Positions 25,737-34,013 of a DNA stretch of 64,000 nt are shown here, one piece after another (the stretch's first letter is position 1; every line of letters begins with the position of its first letter). The notes below the pieces were generated by a model that saw only the letters and a list, made by a program, of their open reading frames with translations, was not told where the DNA came from and ran no database searches. The translations under genes and the position numbers were made by a program. This stretch comes from Arthrobacter sp. Soc17.1.1.1 (GTDB taxonomy: Bacteria; Actinomycetota; Actinomycetes; Actinomycetales; Micrococcaceae). Where the stretch lies: contig NZ_JBAJII010000001.1 of assembly GCF_036867195.1 (NCBI RefSeq), positions 2,728,001-2,792,000 on the forward strand, given 5' to 3'.

Positions 25737-25742
25737 TACGGT
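25737..25742 (+). promoter_or_regulatory. candidate -10 element of the SAF-domain gene (leaderless)
   Basis: TACGGT ends six bases before the ATG at 25749; no ribosome-binding site is present. Confidence 0.4.
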
Positions 25743-25748
25743 CGGCGC

Positions 25749-26426
25749 ATGAACACGACCAGCCTCTCGCGGGAGGTCCCCCTCCGCTACCGTCTCCGCA
25801 GGCTGCTGCACCGGCGCAGGCGCCTCCTCGCGTGCCTGCTCCTCAGCATCGCGGCGGGCGTGGCGGTGGAGGGGCTGGTGGGTGACGACTACGCGACGAC
25901 GACGGTGGTCACCGCTGCCCGCGATCTCCCTGTCGGGACGGTGCTCGCGGCGTCCGACGTCGCTCTCGTCCGACTGCCCGAGGCGGCCGTGGCAGGCCGG
26001 GCGTTCGAGCGGCCGGACCTCCTGGTGGGCCAGCAGCTGGCCGCTCCCCTGGACCGTGGCTCGCCCATCCCGGCCACCGCCCTCGTGGGTGACGGGATGC
26101 TGACGGGCACCCCTCCCGGCACCGTCGCCGTCCCGCTCCGCCCGGCCGACCCGGGGATCGTCCAGCTCCTCGTGCCAGGCCAGCTCGTCGACGTGGTCCT
26201 GACCACCGGCAACGGCTTCGACGCCCCGCCGGGATCCACGGTTCTCGCCCGGTCGGTCGCCGTCCTGTGGACGGACTCCGGCGCGGGAGGAACGGGTGGC
26301 ACCTGGCCCGGGGCCGGAGGGGAGGAGGGGCTCGTCGTCGTCGCGGCGGGCACCGACGAGGCCGCCGCCCTCGCGGGGTCCTCCAGTTCGGGGGACGTCC
26401 ACCTGGTCCTGACGACGAAGCCTTGA
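25749..26426 (+). CDS. SAF-domain (CpaB/RcpC-like) membrane-anchored protein
   Basis: A 225-residue protein. Residues 1-25 are strongly basic (RYRLRRLLHRRRR), then comes one membrane helix (about 27-45), then an extracytoplasmic SAF domain: VVTAARDLPVGTVLAASDVALVRLPEAAV...LVGQQLAAPLDRGSPIPATALV, and VAVPLRPADPGIVQLLVPGQLVDVVLTT. SAF domains occur in Flp pilus assembly protein CpaB and in sialate/antifreeze-like proteins. No tad/flp pilus genes are near, so a pilus role is not supported here. In related actinobacteria such genes commonly stand next to fmdB/ruc. The Gly-rich C-terminus ends the gene just before a repeat-rich gap. Confidence 0.75.
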   Translation: MNTTSLSREVPLRYRLRRLLHRRRRLLACLLLSIAAGVAVEGLVGDDYATTTVVTAARDLPVGTVLAASDVALVRLPEAAVAGRAFERPDLLVGQQLAAPLDRGSPIPATALVGDGMLTGTPPGTVAVPLRPADPGIVQLLVPGQLVDVVLTTGNGFDAPPGSTVLARSVAVLWTDSGAGGTGGTWPGAGGEEGLVVVAAGTDEAAALAGSSSSGDVHLVLTTKP

Positions 26427-26473
26427 ACGCTCAGGGCTGGGTCACCCGGCCGGACCGGACGAAGTCGACCGGT

Positions 26474-26527
26474 CCGGCCGGAGCAGCCGGACCGGATGAA
26501 CCGGCCGGAGCAGCCGGACCCGATGAA
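26474..26527. repeat. two 27-bp tandem repeats
   Basis: Two adjacent 27-base units (starting ccggccggag and ending gatgaa) differ at one position; degenerate partial copies flank them on both sides. They lie in the gap between the convergent SAF-domain and helicase genes. Confidence 0.85.
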
Positions 26528-26540
26528 CCGGACGGAGCGG

Positions 26541-29500
26541 TCAGCCCCAGTGCGGGGGCCGCTGCTCCTTGAGCCACTCGTCGTGGTTCTCCTCCGTGTC
26601 CCCCCACGACCGGGGGTCGTCCTCGGCCGCCGTGGCCGGGAGGGCAGGGGCCTGATCGGTTCCGGCGGCCTCGCGACCGTCGTCGCTCGTACCCCCCTCG
26701 CTCGTATTCCCGGTGTGCTGCCCATCGGTGGTCATCGGTGCATCATCCTTCTGTGCATCGTCCTTCTGTGCACCGGCTGTCTGTGCATCGGCTGTCGGTG
26801 CGTCCTTCGATCCATCGGCTGCCGATGCATCGTCCTTCCGGGTCCGCGCGGGGTGGGAGGCCTCCCTCGGTGGCAGACCGAGGACGGCGGAGGCACGTTC
26901 CGCGCAACCGTCCGGATCGGTGAAGACCTCGATGGTCCACAGCGGCATGTACCGCCAGCCCATGCGTTCGAGGACCTGCGGACGGAGCCTGCTGCGTTCC
27001 CGCACGGACATCGACCCGTAGCGGGTGGTCCCGTCCGACTCGATCGCCAGCGGCGCGGGGCGCTCGTCCTGGACCGCGGCGGCACTGCCGTCCGGACGAA
27101 GGTCCGCCGGGCGCACCGCGACGATGTCGAGGACGCCGGCGTAGTGGTCCCACACCTCGGCGCCGCGGTGGCGCAGGCGGTCCACGAGGTCCGCGACCAG
27201 GGGGTCCTCGTTGCTGCCGGACGGGTTCCGCGGATTCCCCGTTGCACTGCCCATCTCACGCTGCAGCAGTTCGAAGAAGTCGAGGGCCCCGGTGGTGAGC
27301 CGGTCCGGGTCGAGGTCCGAGGGCTGGAAACATGTCAGGACGTGCTGGAGCCGCCGGGCACGTGTCATGGCCATGACGAAGTTCCGTCGCCCGTTCGGGC
27401 CCGAGAGCGGGCCGAAGGAGTGCAGCGCCCGGCCGTGGGGCGTGCGGCCGTAACCGAGCGAGAAGATGATGTCGTCCCGGACCAGACCGCCCGCCCGTTC
27501 CACGGGCACCACACGGAATGCCTCCCTGCCGGGAGTGAAGAAATCGGCGGCCCAGGGGAACTCCGTCATCTGGAGCCTGATCGCCTCGCCCACGCGGGCT
27601 GCGTGCCGCGCACTGGCGGTGACGACGGCGAGCGAGACGTGCGGACGGCGGCGGATGTGCTCGAAGACCAGCTCGACCACGCGGTTCACCTCGACGGCGA
27701 CGCTCTCGACGCCGTCGTGCTCGGAGCTCGGCATGCCGGTGCCGTTCGGCAGGTACTCGACCACCAGCCCGCGTCCGCTGCCGGTGACCTCGGAGGCCTG
27801 CGGGAGGCGGGAGAGCTTGCCGTCGTAGAAGGACTCGCTCAGGTAGGTGTCGAGGCCGCGGTCGACGCCGCGGTACACCTCGGTGAGCCCGCGCACGGGC
27901 AGCACCTCGCGCAGCGCGTCGAAGGCACTGGGCAGGGGTTCGAGCGTGGAGGCCCGGTCGGCGGACTGCACCTCGATGCTGAAGCGGGTGGGCCCGGCCA
28001 GGCGGTCGTCACCGAAGACGGCCACCTGCGAGGCGCGCGCGATGCAGGGCACCGCGCTCTGCAGCGACATCGATTCGCCGTCGAGGATCACGGCGGTGTC
28101 GAACGTGTACCCCTCGGGAACGGCGCCCCGAACGGTCAGCGGGCTCACGGCCCAGACGGGTACGAGCGCGGCCACGATCTCGGGGTGGAGGCCCGCGAAG
28201 ACCTCGAGGGTCAGGGTCCCGTCCTTCAGCTCCTGCCGTAGCCGGGCGGCGTCCCCGGGGTGGCTCACGACGGCGGCGCGCCAGCGCTCGCCGAGTGTCC
28301 ACCGGATCCGGGCCGGCCCGGACGCGATGTGTGCGTTGTCCGCCAGGCGGTACTCCGCCTCGAGCTTGCGCAGGCTGTCACCGTCGGACATGGCGAGGTA
28401 GTCGTCGCCGCTGATCATCGCCTCGAGGGCGGACTGCCACCATGCGAGTTCGAGCTCCTCCCCCACGCGGTCGGCCGGCACCTCCCTGCCGGCGAGGTCG
28501 GTGAGCAGCTCGCCCAGGCCCTGCTCGCGCATCTCGTCGAGCAGCAGCGTGCGCTCGGGCAGGGTGGCCAGGGTCTCCTTGTCGACGGCGAGGTCGCGGA
28601 GGAGGGTCTCCAGATCGTCCAGGTCCAGCGCCGCGAAGTCCGGGTGGCCGGAGGTGGGGCGGAGGATCGTGGTCAGTTCCTCGAGCCGCGCCTCCACGGC
28701 CCGGTACGAGGCGTGGATCTCGGCCAGTCCCGTGGGGACGGAGGGGTGGCGTTCGGTCAGGGCGTAGCGCGTCCAGAGGGTGCGCTGCTGCTGCACCTCG
28801 CGCAGGGACGTGTGCAGGTCGGAGATGTGGACACCGGGCCGGATGTACTCCTTGGCGACGCGCCGCAGCCGGGACCGCGTCATGGAGCTCATCTCGATGT
28901 CGCGTTCCTTCCGCCACGAGGACGGCGCGGTGGCGGAGATGAGGTCGGTGACGGGCCGGTCGAAGATGTCCGGCGTGAACTTGTCGAGGCTCGCGCGGAC
29001 CGCGACGAGAAGTTCGAGCTGCTCGCCCCACTCCCGGAAGGTCCCGCCCAGCGTGATGTGGGAATGCTCGGCGACGCGCTGCACCTCGTCCCGGAGCGCA
29101 GGGATCTCGGTCGCGAGCTGCTCGGCGAGGCCATGCGCGTGCTCGGTCTCCTTGCGGTTGAGCAACTGGGCACCGTACCAGGGGCTCTGCGTCGACGCCT
29201 TGCTGAAGCTGCCCAGCTCGGCGGCACGCCGGAGGCGCTCGGTGAGCTCCGCGCGGTCCGTGATGGAGTCCAGCACGCTCCGCTTCAGGCGCACCGTGGT
29301 GGACGGCGCCGGGTCGAGGGCCGTGAGTCCGGCGAGCGACTGCATGGACTGGTAGGGCGAGCACCCCCAGCGGCTGCGGATGTTGTGGAGGCTCCGTACG
29401 TGCTCCGTGAGCTGGTGACGGTGGCCGGTCAGCGTGGAGTGGAGCGTCTCGAGTTGCGGCTCGACGGCCTTCTCGTTGCGGACCAGGGCACGGATGACGG

Positions 29501-30713
29501 CTTCGCGCAGCTGCGCCGGTCCGGTCTGGCTGCCGACCTGGAGCACGAGCGAGCCCAGGTTCAGCCCGTCGAGGTCCTGCACGAACTCGTTGAGCGTGCC
29601 GCGGCGATCAGCGGCGACCACGACGCGCCTGCCTGCGGCCGCAGCCCGGGCGGCGACGTTCAGCGCGGTCTGGGTCTGGCCCGTCCCGGGCGGGGTGGCC
29701 ACCACGAGGCTGACACCCGCGGAGGCGAGATCGAGGACGTCCTGCTGGGCCCTGTCCGCGTCGAGGACCAGGATCTCCTCGGCGGGGTCCCGCTCGTCGG
29801 CGGGCGGGAACTGCAGGCCGTCGGCCGCGCCGGCGAGGGCCGACGCCGCGTCGGCGTCTCCCCTGGCCGCGCCCAGCAGGGCGGCGAGGACGGGATGGTC
29901 GGGGTGCAGGGCGGGATCGCCCTTGACCCCGGCGAGGTCAGCGAAGGTGGACACCAGGATGCGGTGTTCGACGGACATGCCGCGGACGCCCTCGCTCAGC
30001 GCCCGCATGCGCTCGAGGACGGGATGCGGATCGAAGCGCGCTGTGCCGTAGGCGAGGCGGGCGATGCCGACAGGGTCGACGCGCAGTCCCTGCTCGTTCC
30101 GCAGGTGCCGGACGAGTGCCGGGTTCATGCGGGCCTGCTCCGTGATCTGCAGCTCGTAGTCGTCCTGCGAGGGATGCACCGTCAGGGAGACAGCGGTGAG
30201 GAGCACGGGGGCGTTCAGCGTCTCGGAGCGTCCCGAATCGTCCACCGACCGCCATGAGGCCGTGCCGGCGGCGAGGTAGCCGACGTCGATGCCCCGCTCG
30301 GTGCCGAGCTCGAAGATCTTCGCGCGGAGGGCGCGCGCCGCGGCCTTGGCGGCACTGTACTGGACGGGGTCGCGCAGCAGCGTGGACAGGCGCGTCCGCC
30401 GGCCCGCCTGGAGCTGGGCGAGTCCCGAGGGATGCGCGTGGGTCAGGTCGATGCTCGTGCCGGCCGAGGGCCGGAAGTGCAGGAGCGTGTCCCCGGTGGC
30501 CTGGGGGCCGAGGGCCTCGAGCCAGGGCACGAGGAACTCCTGCGCGGACGACGACTCGCCGGTCGCGTCCGTACGCTGCCGGCCCGACCCTGCGCCCTGC
30601 TGGTTCCCCTGCGGCTCGTCCGCGGGGGATCCCGCCGTATCCCGCTGGTCCTGCTCCGGCACAGCCGCCTTCTTCCCTGCATTGTCACGTGCTGATCTCG
30701 ACCAGATTGGCAT
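26541..30713 (-). CDS. giant helicase-like protein with C-terminal Vsr/MTES_1575-type nuclease
   Basis: A 1390-residue protein built like the DUF4011-containing superfamily 1 helicases. An N-terminal domain (about residues 50-300) is followed by the ATPase core, a long helical insertion with coiled coils (about 400-800), the second RecA-like region ending GPNGRRNFVMAMTRARRL, and a C-terminal endonuclease-like domain (DIVAV...PLAIESDG with Glu1225 and Asp1227, then RLRPQVLERMGWRYMPLWTIE). The ATPase motifs are altered: the P-loop reads TPPGTGQTQT, with Gln346 in place of the usual Lys, and the Walker B position reads ILDGES (Asp878-Gly-Glu880). The last 80 residues are low-complexity. The start at 30713 (MPIWSR) follows GGAAG and TAGCTT. 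It may act in DNA repair or defence; this is inferred. Confidence 0.8.
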   Translation of the reverse strand: MPIWSRSARDNAGKKAAVPEQDQRDTAGSPADEPQGNQQGAGSGRQRTDATGESSSAQEFLVPWLEALGPQATGDTLLHFRPSAGTSIDLTHAHPSGLAQLQAGRRTRLSTLLRDPVQYSAAKAAARALRAKIFELGTERGIDVGYLAAGTASWRSVDDSGRSETLNAPVLLTAVSLTVHPSQDDYELQITEQARMNPALVRHLRNEQGLRVDPVGIARLAYGTARFDPHPVLERMRALSEGVRGMSVEHRILVSTFADLAGVKGDPALHPDHPVLAALLGAARGDADAASALAGAADGLQFPPADERDPAEEILVLDADRAQQDVLDLASAGVSLVVATPPGTGQTQTALNVAARAAAAGRRVVVAADRRGTLNEFVQDLDGLNLGSLVLQVGSQTGPAQLREAVIRALVRNEKAVEPQLETLHSTLTGHRHQLTEHVRSLHNIRSRWGCSPYQSMQSLAGLTALDPAPSTTVRLKRSVLDSITDRAELTERLRRAAELGSFSKASTQSPWYGAQLLNRKETEHAHGLAEQLATEIPALRDEVQRVAEHSHITLGGTFREWGEQLELLVAVRASLDKFTPDIFDRPVTDLISATAPSSWRKERDIEMSSMTRSRLRRVAKEYIRPGVHISDLHTSLREVQQQRTLWTRYALTERHPSVPTGLAEIHASYRAVEARLEELTTILRPTSGHPDFAALDLDDLETLLRDLAVDKETLATLPERTLLLDEMREQGLGELLTDLAGREVPADRVGEELELAWWQSALEAMISGDDYLAMSDGDSLRKLEAEYRLADNAHIASGPARIRWTLGERWRAAVVSHPGDAARLRQELKDGTLTLEVFAGLHPEIVAALVPVWAVSPLTVRGAVPEGYTFDTAVILDGESMSLQSAVPCIARASQVAVFGDDRLAGPTRFSIEVQSADRASTLEPLPSAFDALREVLPVRGLTEVYRGVDRGLDTYLSESFYDGKLSRLPQASEVTGSGRGLVVEYLPNGTGMPSSEHDGVESVAVEVNRVVELVFEHIRRRPHVSLAVVTASARHAARVGEAIRLQMTEFPWAADFFTPGREAFRVVPVERAGGLVRDDIIFSLGYGRTPHGRALHSFGPLSGPNGRRNFVMAMTRARRLQHVLTCFQPSDLDPDRLTTGALDFFELLQREMGSATGNPRNPSGSNEDPLVADLVDRLRHRGAEVWDHYAGVLDIVAVRPADLRPDGSAAAVQDERPAPLAIESDGTTRYGSMSVRERSRLRPQVLERMGWRYMPLWTIEVFTDPDGCAERASAVLGLPPREASHPARTRKDDASAADGSKDAPTADAQTAGAQKDDAQKDDAPMTTDGQHTGNTSEGGTSDDGREAAGTDQAPALPATAAEDDPRSWGDTEENHDEWLKEQRPPHWG
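26738..26812. repeat. 15-bp tandem repeats at the 3' end of the helicase gene
   Basis: Five units of 15 bases beginning gtgcat or gtgc (for example gtgcatcgtccttct), increasingly degenerate towards the right. They are in frame and encode an Asp-Ala-Gln-rich stretch in the disordered tail of the protein. Confidence 0.8.
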
Positions 30714-30773
30714 GTCTTCCAAGCTATCCGAAAAGCGATCGGACCCCGCGGATAGCAACGCGGCCCGGGCGGA

Positions 30774-30799
30774 CGGGAGGGGGTTCGACGCCCCTCCCG
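30774..30799 (-). terminator. guaA terminator
   Basis: A nine-base stem (CGGGAGGGG and complement) with an eight-base loop, seven bases beyond the guaA stop codon. Confidence 0.65.
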
Positions 30800-30806
30800 G
30801 TTCCGC

Positions 30807-32393
30807 CTACTCCCATTCGATGGTTCCCGGCGGCTTGCTCGTCACGTCGAGCACCACGCGGTTGACGCCGTCCACCTCGTTGGTGATCCGGTTGGAGATC
30901 CGCGCGAGGAGGTCGTACGGCAGGCGCGACCAGTCCGCGGTCATCGCGTCCTCGCTGGAGACGGGGCGCAGCACGATGGGGTGCCCGTACGTGCGTCCGT
31001 CGCCCTGGACGCCCACGCTGCGCACATCGGCGAGCAGCACCACGGGCATCTGCCAGACCTCGTTGTCGAGTCCGGCGGCCGTCAGCTCGGCGCGCGCGAT
31101 CGCATCGGCCTTGCGCAGGAGCGCCAGGCGCTCCTCGGTGACGTCCCCGACGATCCTGATCCCGAGTCCGGGGCCGGGGAACGGCTGGCGTCCGACGATC
31201 TCCGCGGGCAGTCCGAGCTGCGCGCCGACGGCCCGCACCTCGTCCTTGAAGAGGGTGCGTAGCGGCTCCACGAGCTCGAACTGCAGGTCCTCCGGCAGCC
31301 CGCCCACGTTGTGGTGGCTCTTGATGTTCGCGGCACCCTCGCCACCGCCGGATTCCACGACGTCGGGGTACAGCGTGCCCTGCACGAGGAAGCGGATGGG
31401 TTCGCCCTCCGCCTCCGCCTCCCGCATGATGGCGCGCTCGGCCTCCTCGAAGGCACGAATGAACTCCCTGCCGATGATCTTGCGCTTCGTCTCGGGATCC
31501 GACACCCCGGCCAGGGCCTCGAGGAAGCGCTTCTGCTCGTTGGCGACGTAGAGCTTCACGCCGGTCGCGGCCACGAAGTCGCGCTCGACCTGCTCGGCTT
31601 CGCCCTCGCGCAGCAGCCCATGGTCCACGAACACGCACGTGAGCTGGTCGCCGACGGCACGCTGCACGAGCGCGGCGGCGACGGCGGAGTCCACGCCGCC
31701 GGACAGGCCGCAGATGACGCGCGCGTCACCGATCTGCTCGCGGATGCGTTCCACCTGCTCCTCGAGGATGTTGCGGGTGGTCCAGTTCGGGTCGAGGCGC
31801 GCGCCGCGGAACAGGAAGTTCTCGATGACGGCCTGGCCGTGCTGGGAGTGCTTGACCTCCGGGTGCCACTGGACGCCGTAGAGTGCCTTCTCCTCGTTGG
31901 CGAAGGCGGCGACGGGTGCGCCGGCGGTGCTGGCGAGGACGTCGAAGCCCTCGGGGGCTGACTGGACGCTGTCGCCATGGCTCATCCAGGCGTTCTGCTG
32001 CTCGGGGGTCCCCTCGAGGATGGAGCGGGACGCGCCGTCGGAGGTGATGTCGGTCGAGCCGTATTCCCTCAGGCCGGTCTTCGCGACCGTGCCGCCGAGC
32101 GCGCTGGCCATGGCCTGGAAGCCGTAGCAGATGCCGAGCACGGGCACCCCGGCGTCGAACAGGTCGCGCTCGATGCGGGGCGCACCCTCCGCGTAGACGC
32201 TGGAGGGGCCGCCCGAGAGGATGATCGCCGAGGGGTTCCTCGCGAGGATCTCCTGCGTGCTGAGCGTGTGCGGCACGATCTCGGAGTACACATCCGCCTC
32301 ACGCACGCGGCGCGCGATCAGCTGCGCATACTGCGCGCCGTAGTCCACGACAAGGACAGGACGGTGTTCGGAGCCGTTCTCGGGGGTAGTCAC
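30807..32393 (-). CDS. guaA: GMP synthase (glutamine-hydrolysing)
   Basis: A 528-residue GuaA that converts XMP to GMP with ATP and glutamine. The glutaminase domain has Cys89 in GICYGFQAM and the His-x-Glu in GVQWHPEV. The ATP-pyrophosphatase domain begins with the PP-loop [12 protein letters not shown], and the C-terminal dimerisation domain ends [16 protein letters not shown]. The length is normal. The GTG start at 32393 has no ribosome-binding site, but TATTGT lies six bases upstream, so the message is probably leaderless. guaB3 and guaB lie 6-14 kb away on the same strand, forming a loose guanine-nucleotide cluster. Confidence 0.97.
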   Translation of the reverse strand: MTTPENGSEHRPVLVVDYGAQYAQLIARRVREADVYSEIVPHTLSTQEILARNPSAIILSGGPSSVYAEGAPRIERDLFDAGVPVLGICYGFQAMASALGGTVAKTGLREYGSTDITSDGASRSILEGTPEQQNAWMSHGDSVQSAPEGFDVLASTAGAPVAAFANEEKALYGVQWHPEVKHSQHGQAVIENFLFRGARLDPNWTTRNILEEQVERIREQIGDARVICGLSGGVDSAVAAALVQRAVGDQLTCVFVDHGLLREGEAEQVERDFVAATGVKLYVANEQKRFLEALAGVSDPETKRKIIGREFIRAFEEAERAIMREAEAEGEPIRFLVQGTLYPDVVESGGGEGAANIKSHHNVGGLPEDLQFELVEPLRTLFKDEVRAVGAQLGLPAEIVGRQPFPGPGLGIRIVGDVTEERLALLRKADAIARAELTAAGLDNEVWQMPVVLLADVRSVGVQGDGRTYGHPIVLRPVSSEDAMTADWSRLPYDLLARISNRITNEVDGVNRVVLDVTSKPPGTIEWE

Positions 32394-32399
32394 CCATCA

Positions 32400-32405
32400 A
32401 CAATA
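32400..32405 (-). promoter_or_regulatory. -10 element of guaA (leaderless)
   Basis: TATTGT on the minus strand ends six bases before the GTG start of guaA. Confidence 0.5.
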
Positions 32406-32456
32406 GTCTGCGGGTACCCGGCGCCGCACATCACCCGAGGGGGCGTGACACCCGGT

Positions 32457-32948
32457 TCAGTAGCGCGGAGCCGCCTCGGGGTGGGCTGCGAGGTCCTCCT
32501 CGGCCTGGCGGTGGACCCGCTTCTCCACGAAGAAGGACAGCAGCGGCACCACGCCGCCGAGCGCGATCAGGACGAAGCGGCCGAAGGGCCAGCGCATGAG
32601 CTGCCACAGCCGGAAGTCGGCGATGAGGTACACGACGTACAGCCAGCCGTGGACGATCAGCACCGCCGTCGAGAGGTTCACGCCTCCGGCGGTCTCGGCG
32701 ACCACCTCGGGGAGGAGCTGGAGGAACGCTCCCCCGCCGGCCACGATCTCGGAGTCGAACCCGTACTTCGCCACCATCTCCACGACGACGAGCAGCAGCA
32801 TGACGCCGGTCGCGTAGGCGAGCACCTTGTAGAACGTGAGTGCGGATCGGATCTGTGCGTGCGTCCCGCCGAACCGCCGCTTCGGCTTCCCGCCCTTCGG
32901 TCGTGCGGCTCCGGCGGGGTCGAGTACTGGCTCAGTCACGGTGGGCAC
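32457..32948 (-). CDS. DUF3817 family membrane protein
   Basis: A 163-residue protein with a basic N-terminus and three hydrophobic helices: LAYATGVMLLLVVVEMVAKYG, LSTAVLIVHGWLYVVYLIADF and FVLIALGGVVPLLSFFVEKRV. The spacing and the VHGWLYVVYLIADFRLW segment are those of DUF3817, an actinobacterial integral-membrane family of unknown function often found beside SURF1-like genes. The ATG at 32948 lies inside the end of the SURF1 gene, a 17-base overlap, and a GTG nine bases later is an alternative. The overlap indicates co-expression with SURF1. Confidence 0.82.
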   Translation of the reverse strand: MPTVTEPVLDPAGAARPKGGKPKRRFGGTHAQIRSALTFYKVLAYATGVMLLLVVVEMVAKYGFDSEIVAGGGAFLQLLPEVVAETAGGVNLSTAVLIVHGWLYVVYLIADFRLWQLMRWPFGRFVLIALGGVVPLLSFFVEKRVHRQAEEDLAAHPEAAPRY

Positions 32949-33882
32949 CGCTTTCGTGGGTGGAATTCCGGGTGGAGGTCCGGGTGGGCGTCGGAGTGGG
33001 TGTCGGGGCGGCCGTTGCAGCGGCAGCAGGAGCAGCGTCGGGAGCAGCAGGCCCGGGAGCGGCTGGGTCGGGCGAGGGGCCGGCGGCCTCCCGCCGCTCC
33101 TCCTCGGCGTCGGCCTCGTCCTCGAGGGTGCGGCGGTGGTCGTCGGCGACGAGGCGCCACCAGAGGAAGAACGCGAAACCGGCGAAGACCACCCACTCGA
33201 CGGCGTAGAAGATGTTCAGCCAGTTGATCGGGGTGTCCTGCGGCTGGGGGCCGACCACTACGGGCTCCAGGCCGGCGGTGAAGGGGACCGCCACGCCGTC
33301 GACCGTCACGTCGGAGGCCACGACGAAGGCGGCAAAGGTGGTCGCGTCCCAGATGTTGGAGAGCTCGGCCGTGGACAGCGAGGGGACCCGCCCCTCGGTG
33401 TTCCGCTGCACCTCGGGGGCCTCGGGCGGCAGGAGGCGGCCAACCACGGCTGCCTCTCCCTCCTGCTCCGGGACCGCTGCCGCGTCCTCCGCGGACGGCA
33501 CCCAGCCGAGGACGACGGGGATGACGGTCTCCTCGGCAGGTGCGTCCGGCGCGGCCGGCTCCGCTGCGGCGACAGTGAACGCCTGCACGACCCACAGGCC
33601 TTCCTCGCCGTCGCGCAGCCGGTTCTCGACCAGCATCCGGGTGCCGGGCCGGAACGCGCCCTCGACCGACACCATCTGGTCGGCACCCGACGCGTACAGC
33701 GGCGTGAGGGGCTCCAGCACGTCGGTGAGCGGGCGGACGTTCTCCGTGGTGCTGGGAGCGGGCGGCGGTGTCTCCCGCGAGGAGCTGAACTGCCACTGGC
33801 TGAGGAGGACGAAGACCGCGGCGGCCGCCATCGCGAGGATCAGCGTGAGGATCCATCGAGGCTTGAGCGCGGTTTTCAACAC
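32932..33882 (-). CDS. SURF1 family cytochrome oxidase assembly protein
   Basis: A 316-residue SURF1-like protein. Two membrane helices bracket an extracytoplasmic domain: helix 1 at about residues 9-29 (WILTLILAMAAAAVFVLLSQWQF) and helix 2 at about 220-240 (INWLNIFYAVEWVVFAGFAFFLWWRLV), the latter with the conserved N-W-x-N...AVEW pattern. Between them lie VSVEGAFRPGTRMLVENR and VVLGWVPS. Members help insert haem a into cytochrome aa3. The last 70 residues are a Pro/Ala/Thr-rich cytoplasmic tail (PTPTPTPTRTST), much longer than usual. It starts at GTG 33882 and is divergent from the ABC exporter genes. Confidence 0.88.
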   Translation of the reverse strand: MLKTALKPRWILTLILAMAAAAVFVLLSQWQFSSSRETPPPAPSTTENVRPLTDVLEPLTPLYASGADQMVSVEGAFRPGTRMLVENRLRDGEEGLWVVQAFTVAAAEPAAPDAPAEETVIPVVLGWVPSAEDAAAVPEQEGEAAVVGRLLPPEAPEVQRNTEGRVPSLSTAELSNIWDATTFAAFVVASDVTVDGVAVPFTAGLEPVVVGPQPQDTPINWLNIFYAVEWVVFAGFAFFLWWRLVADDHRRTLEDEADAEEERREAAGPSPDPAAPGPAAPDAAPAAAATAAPTPTPTPTRTSTRNSTHESGAHRD

Positions 33883-34013
33883 CCTTCAACGGTACTTCGT
33901 GTGCGTGTAGAACAACGAATACCGGAGGGTCCGACCGGGGCCGCCCTTCCGGGCGCAAGAGTGATTGGCACATCCCTATCACTACGCGCGGATGCCGTCT
34001 AGGATGAATCCTC

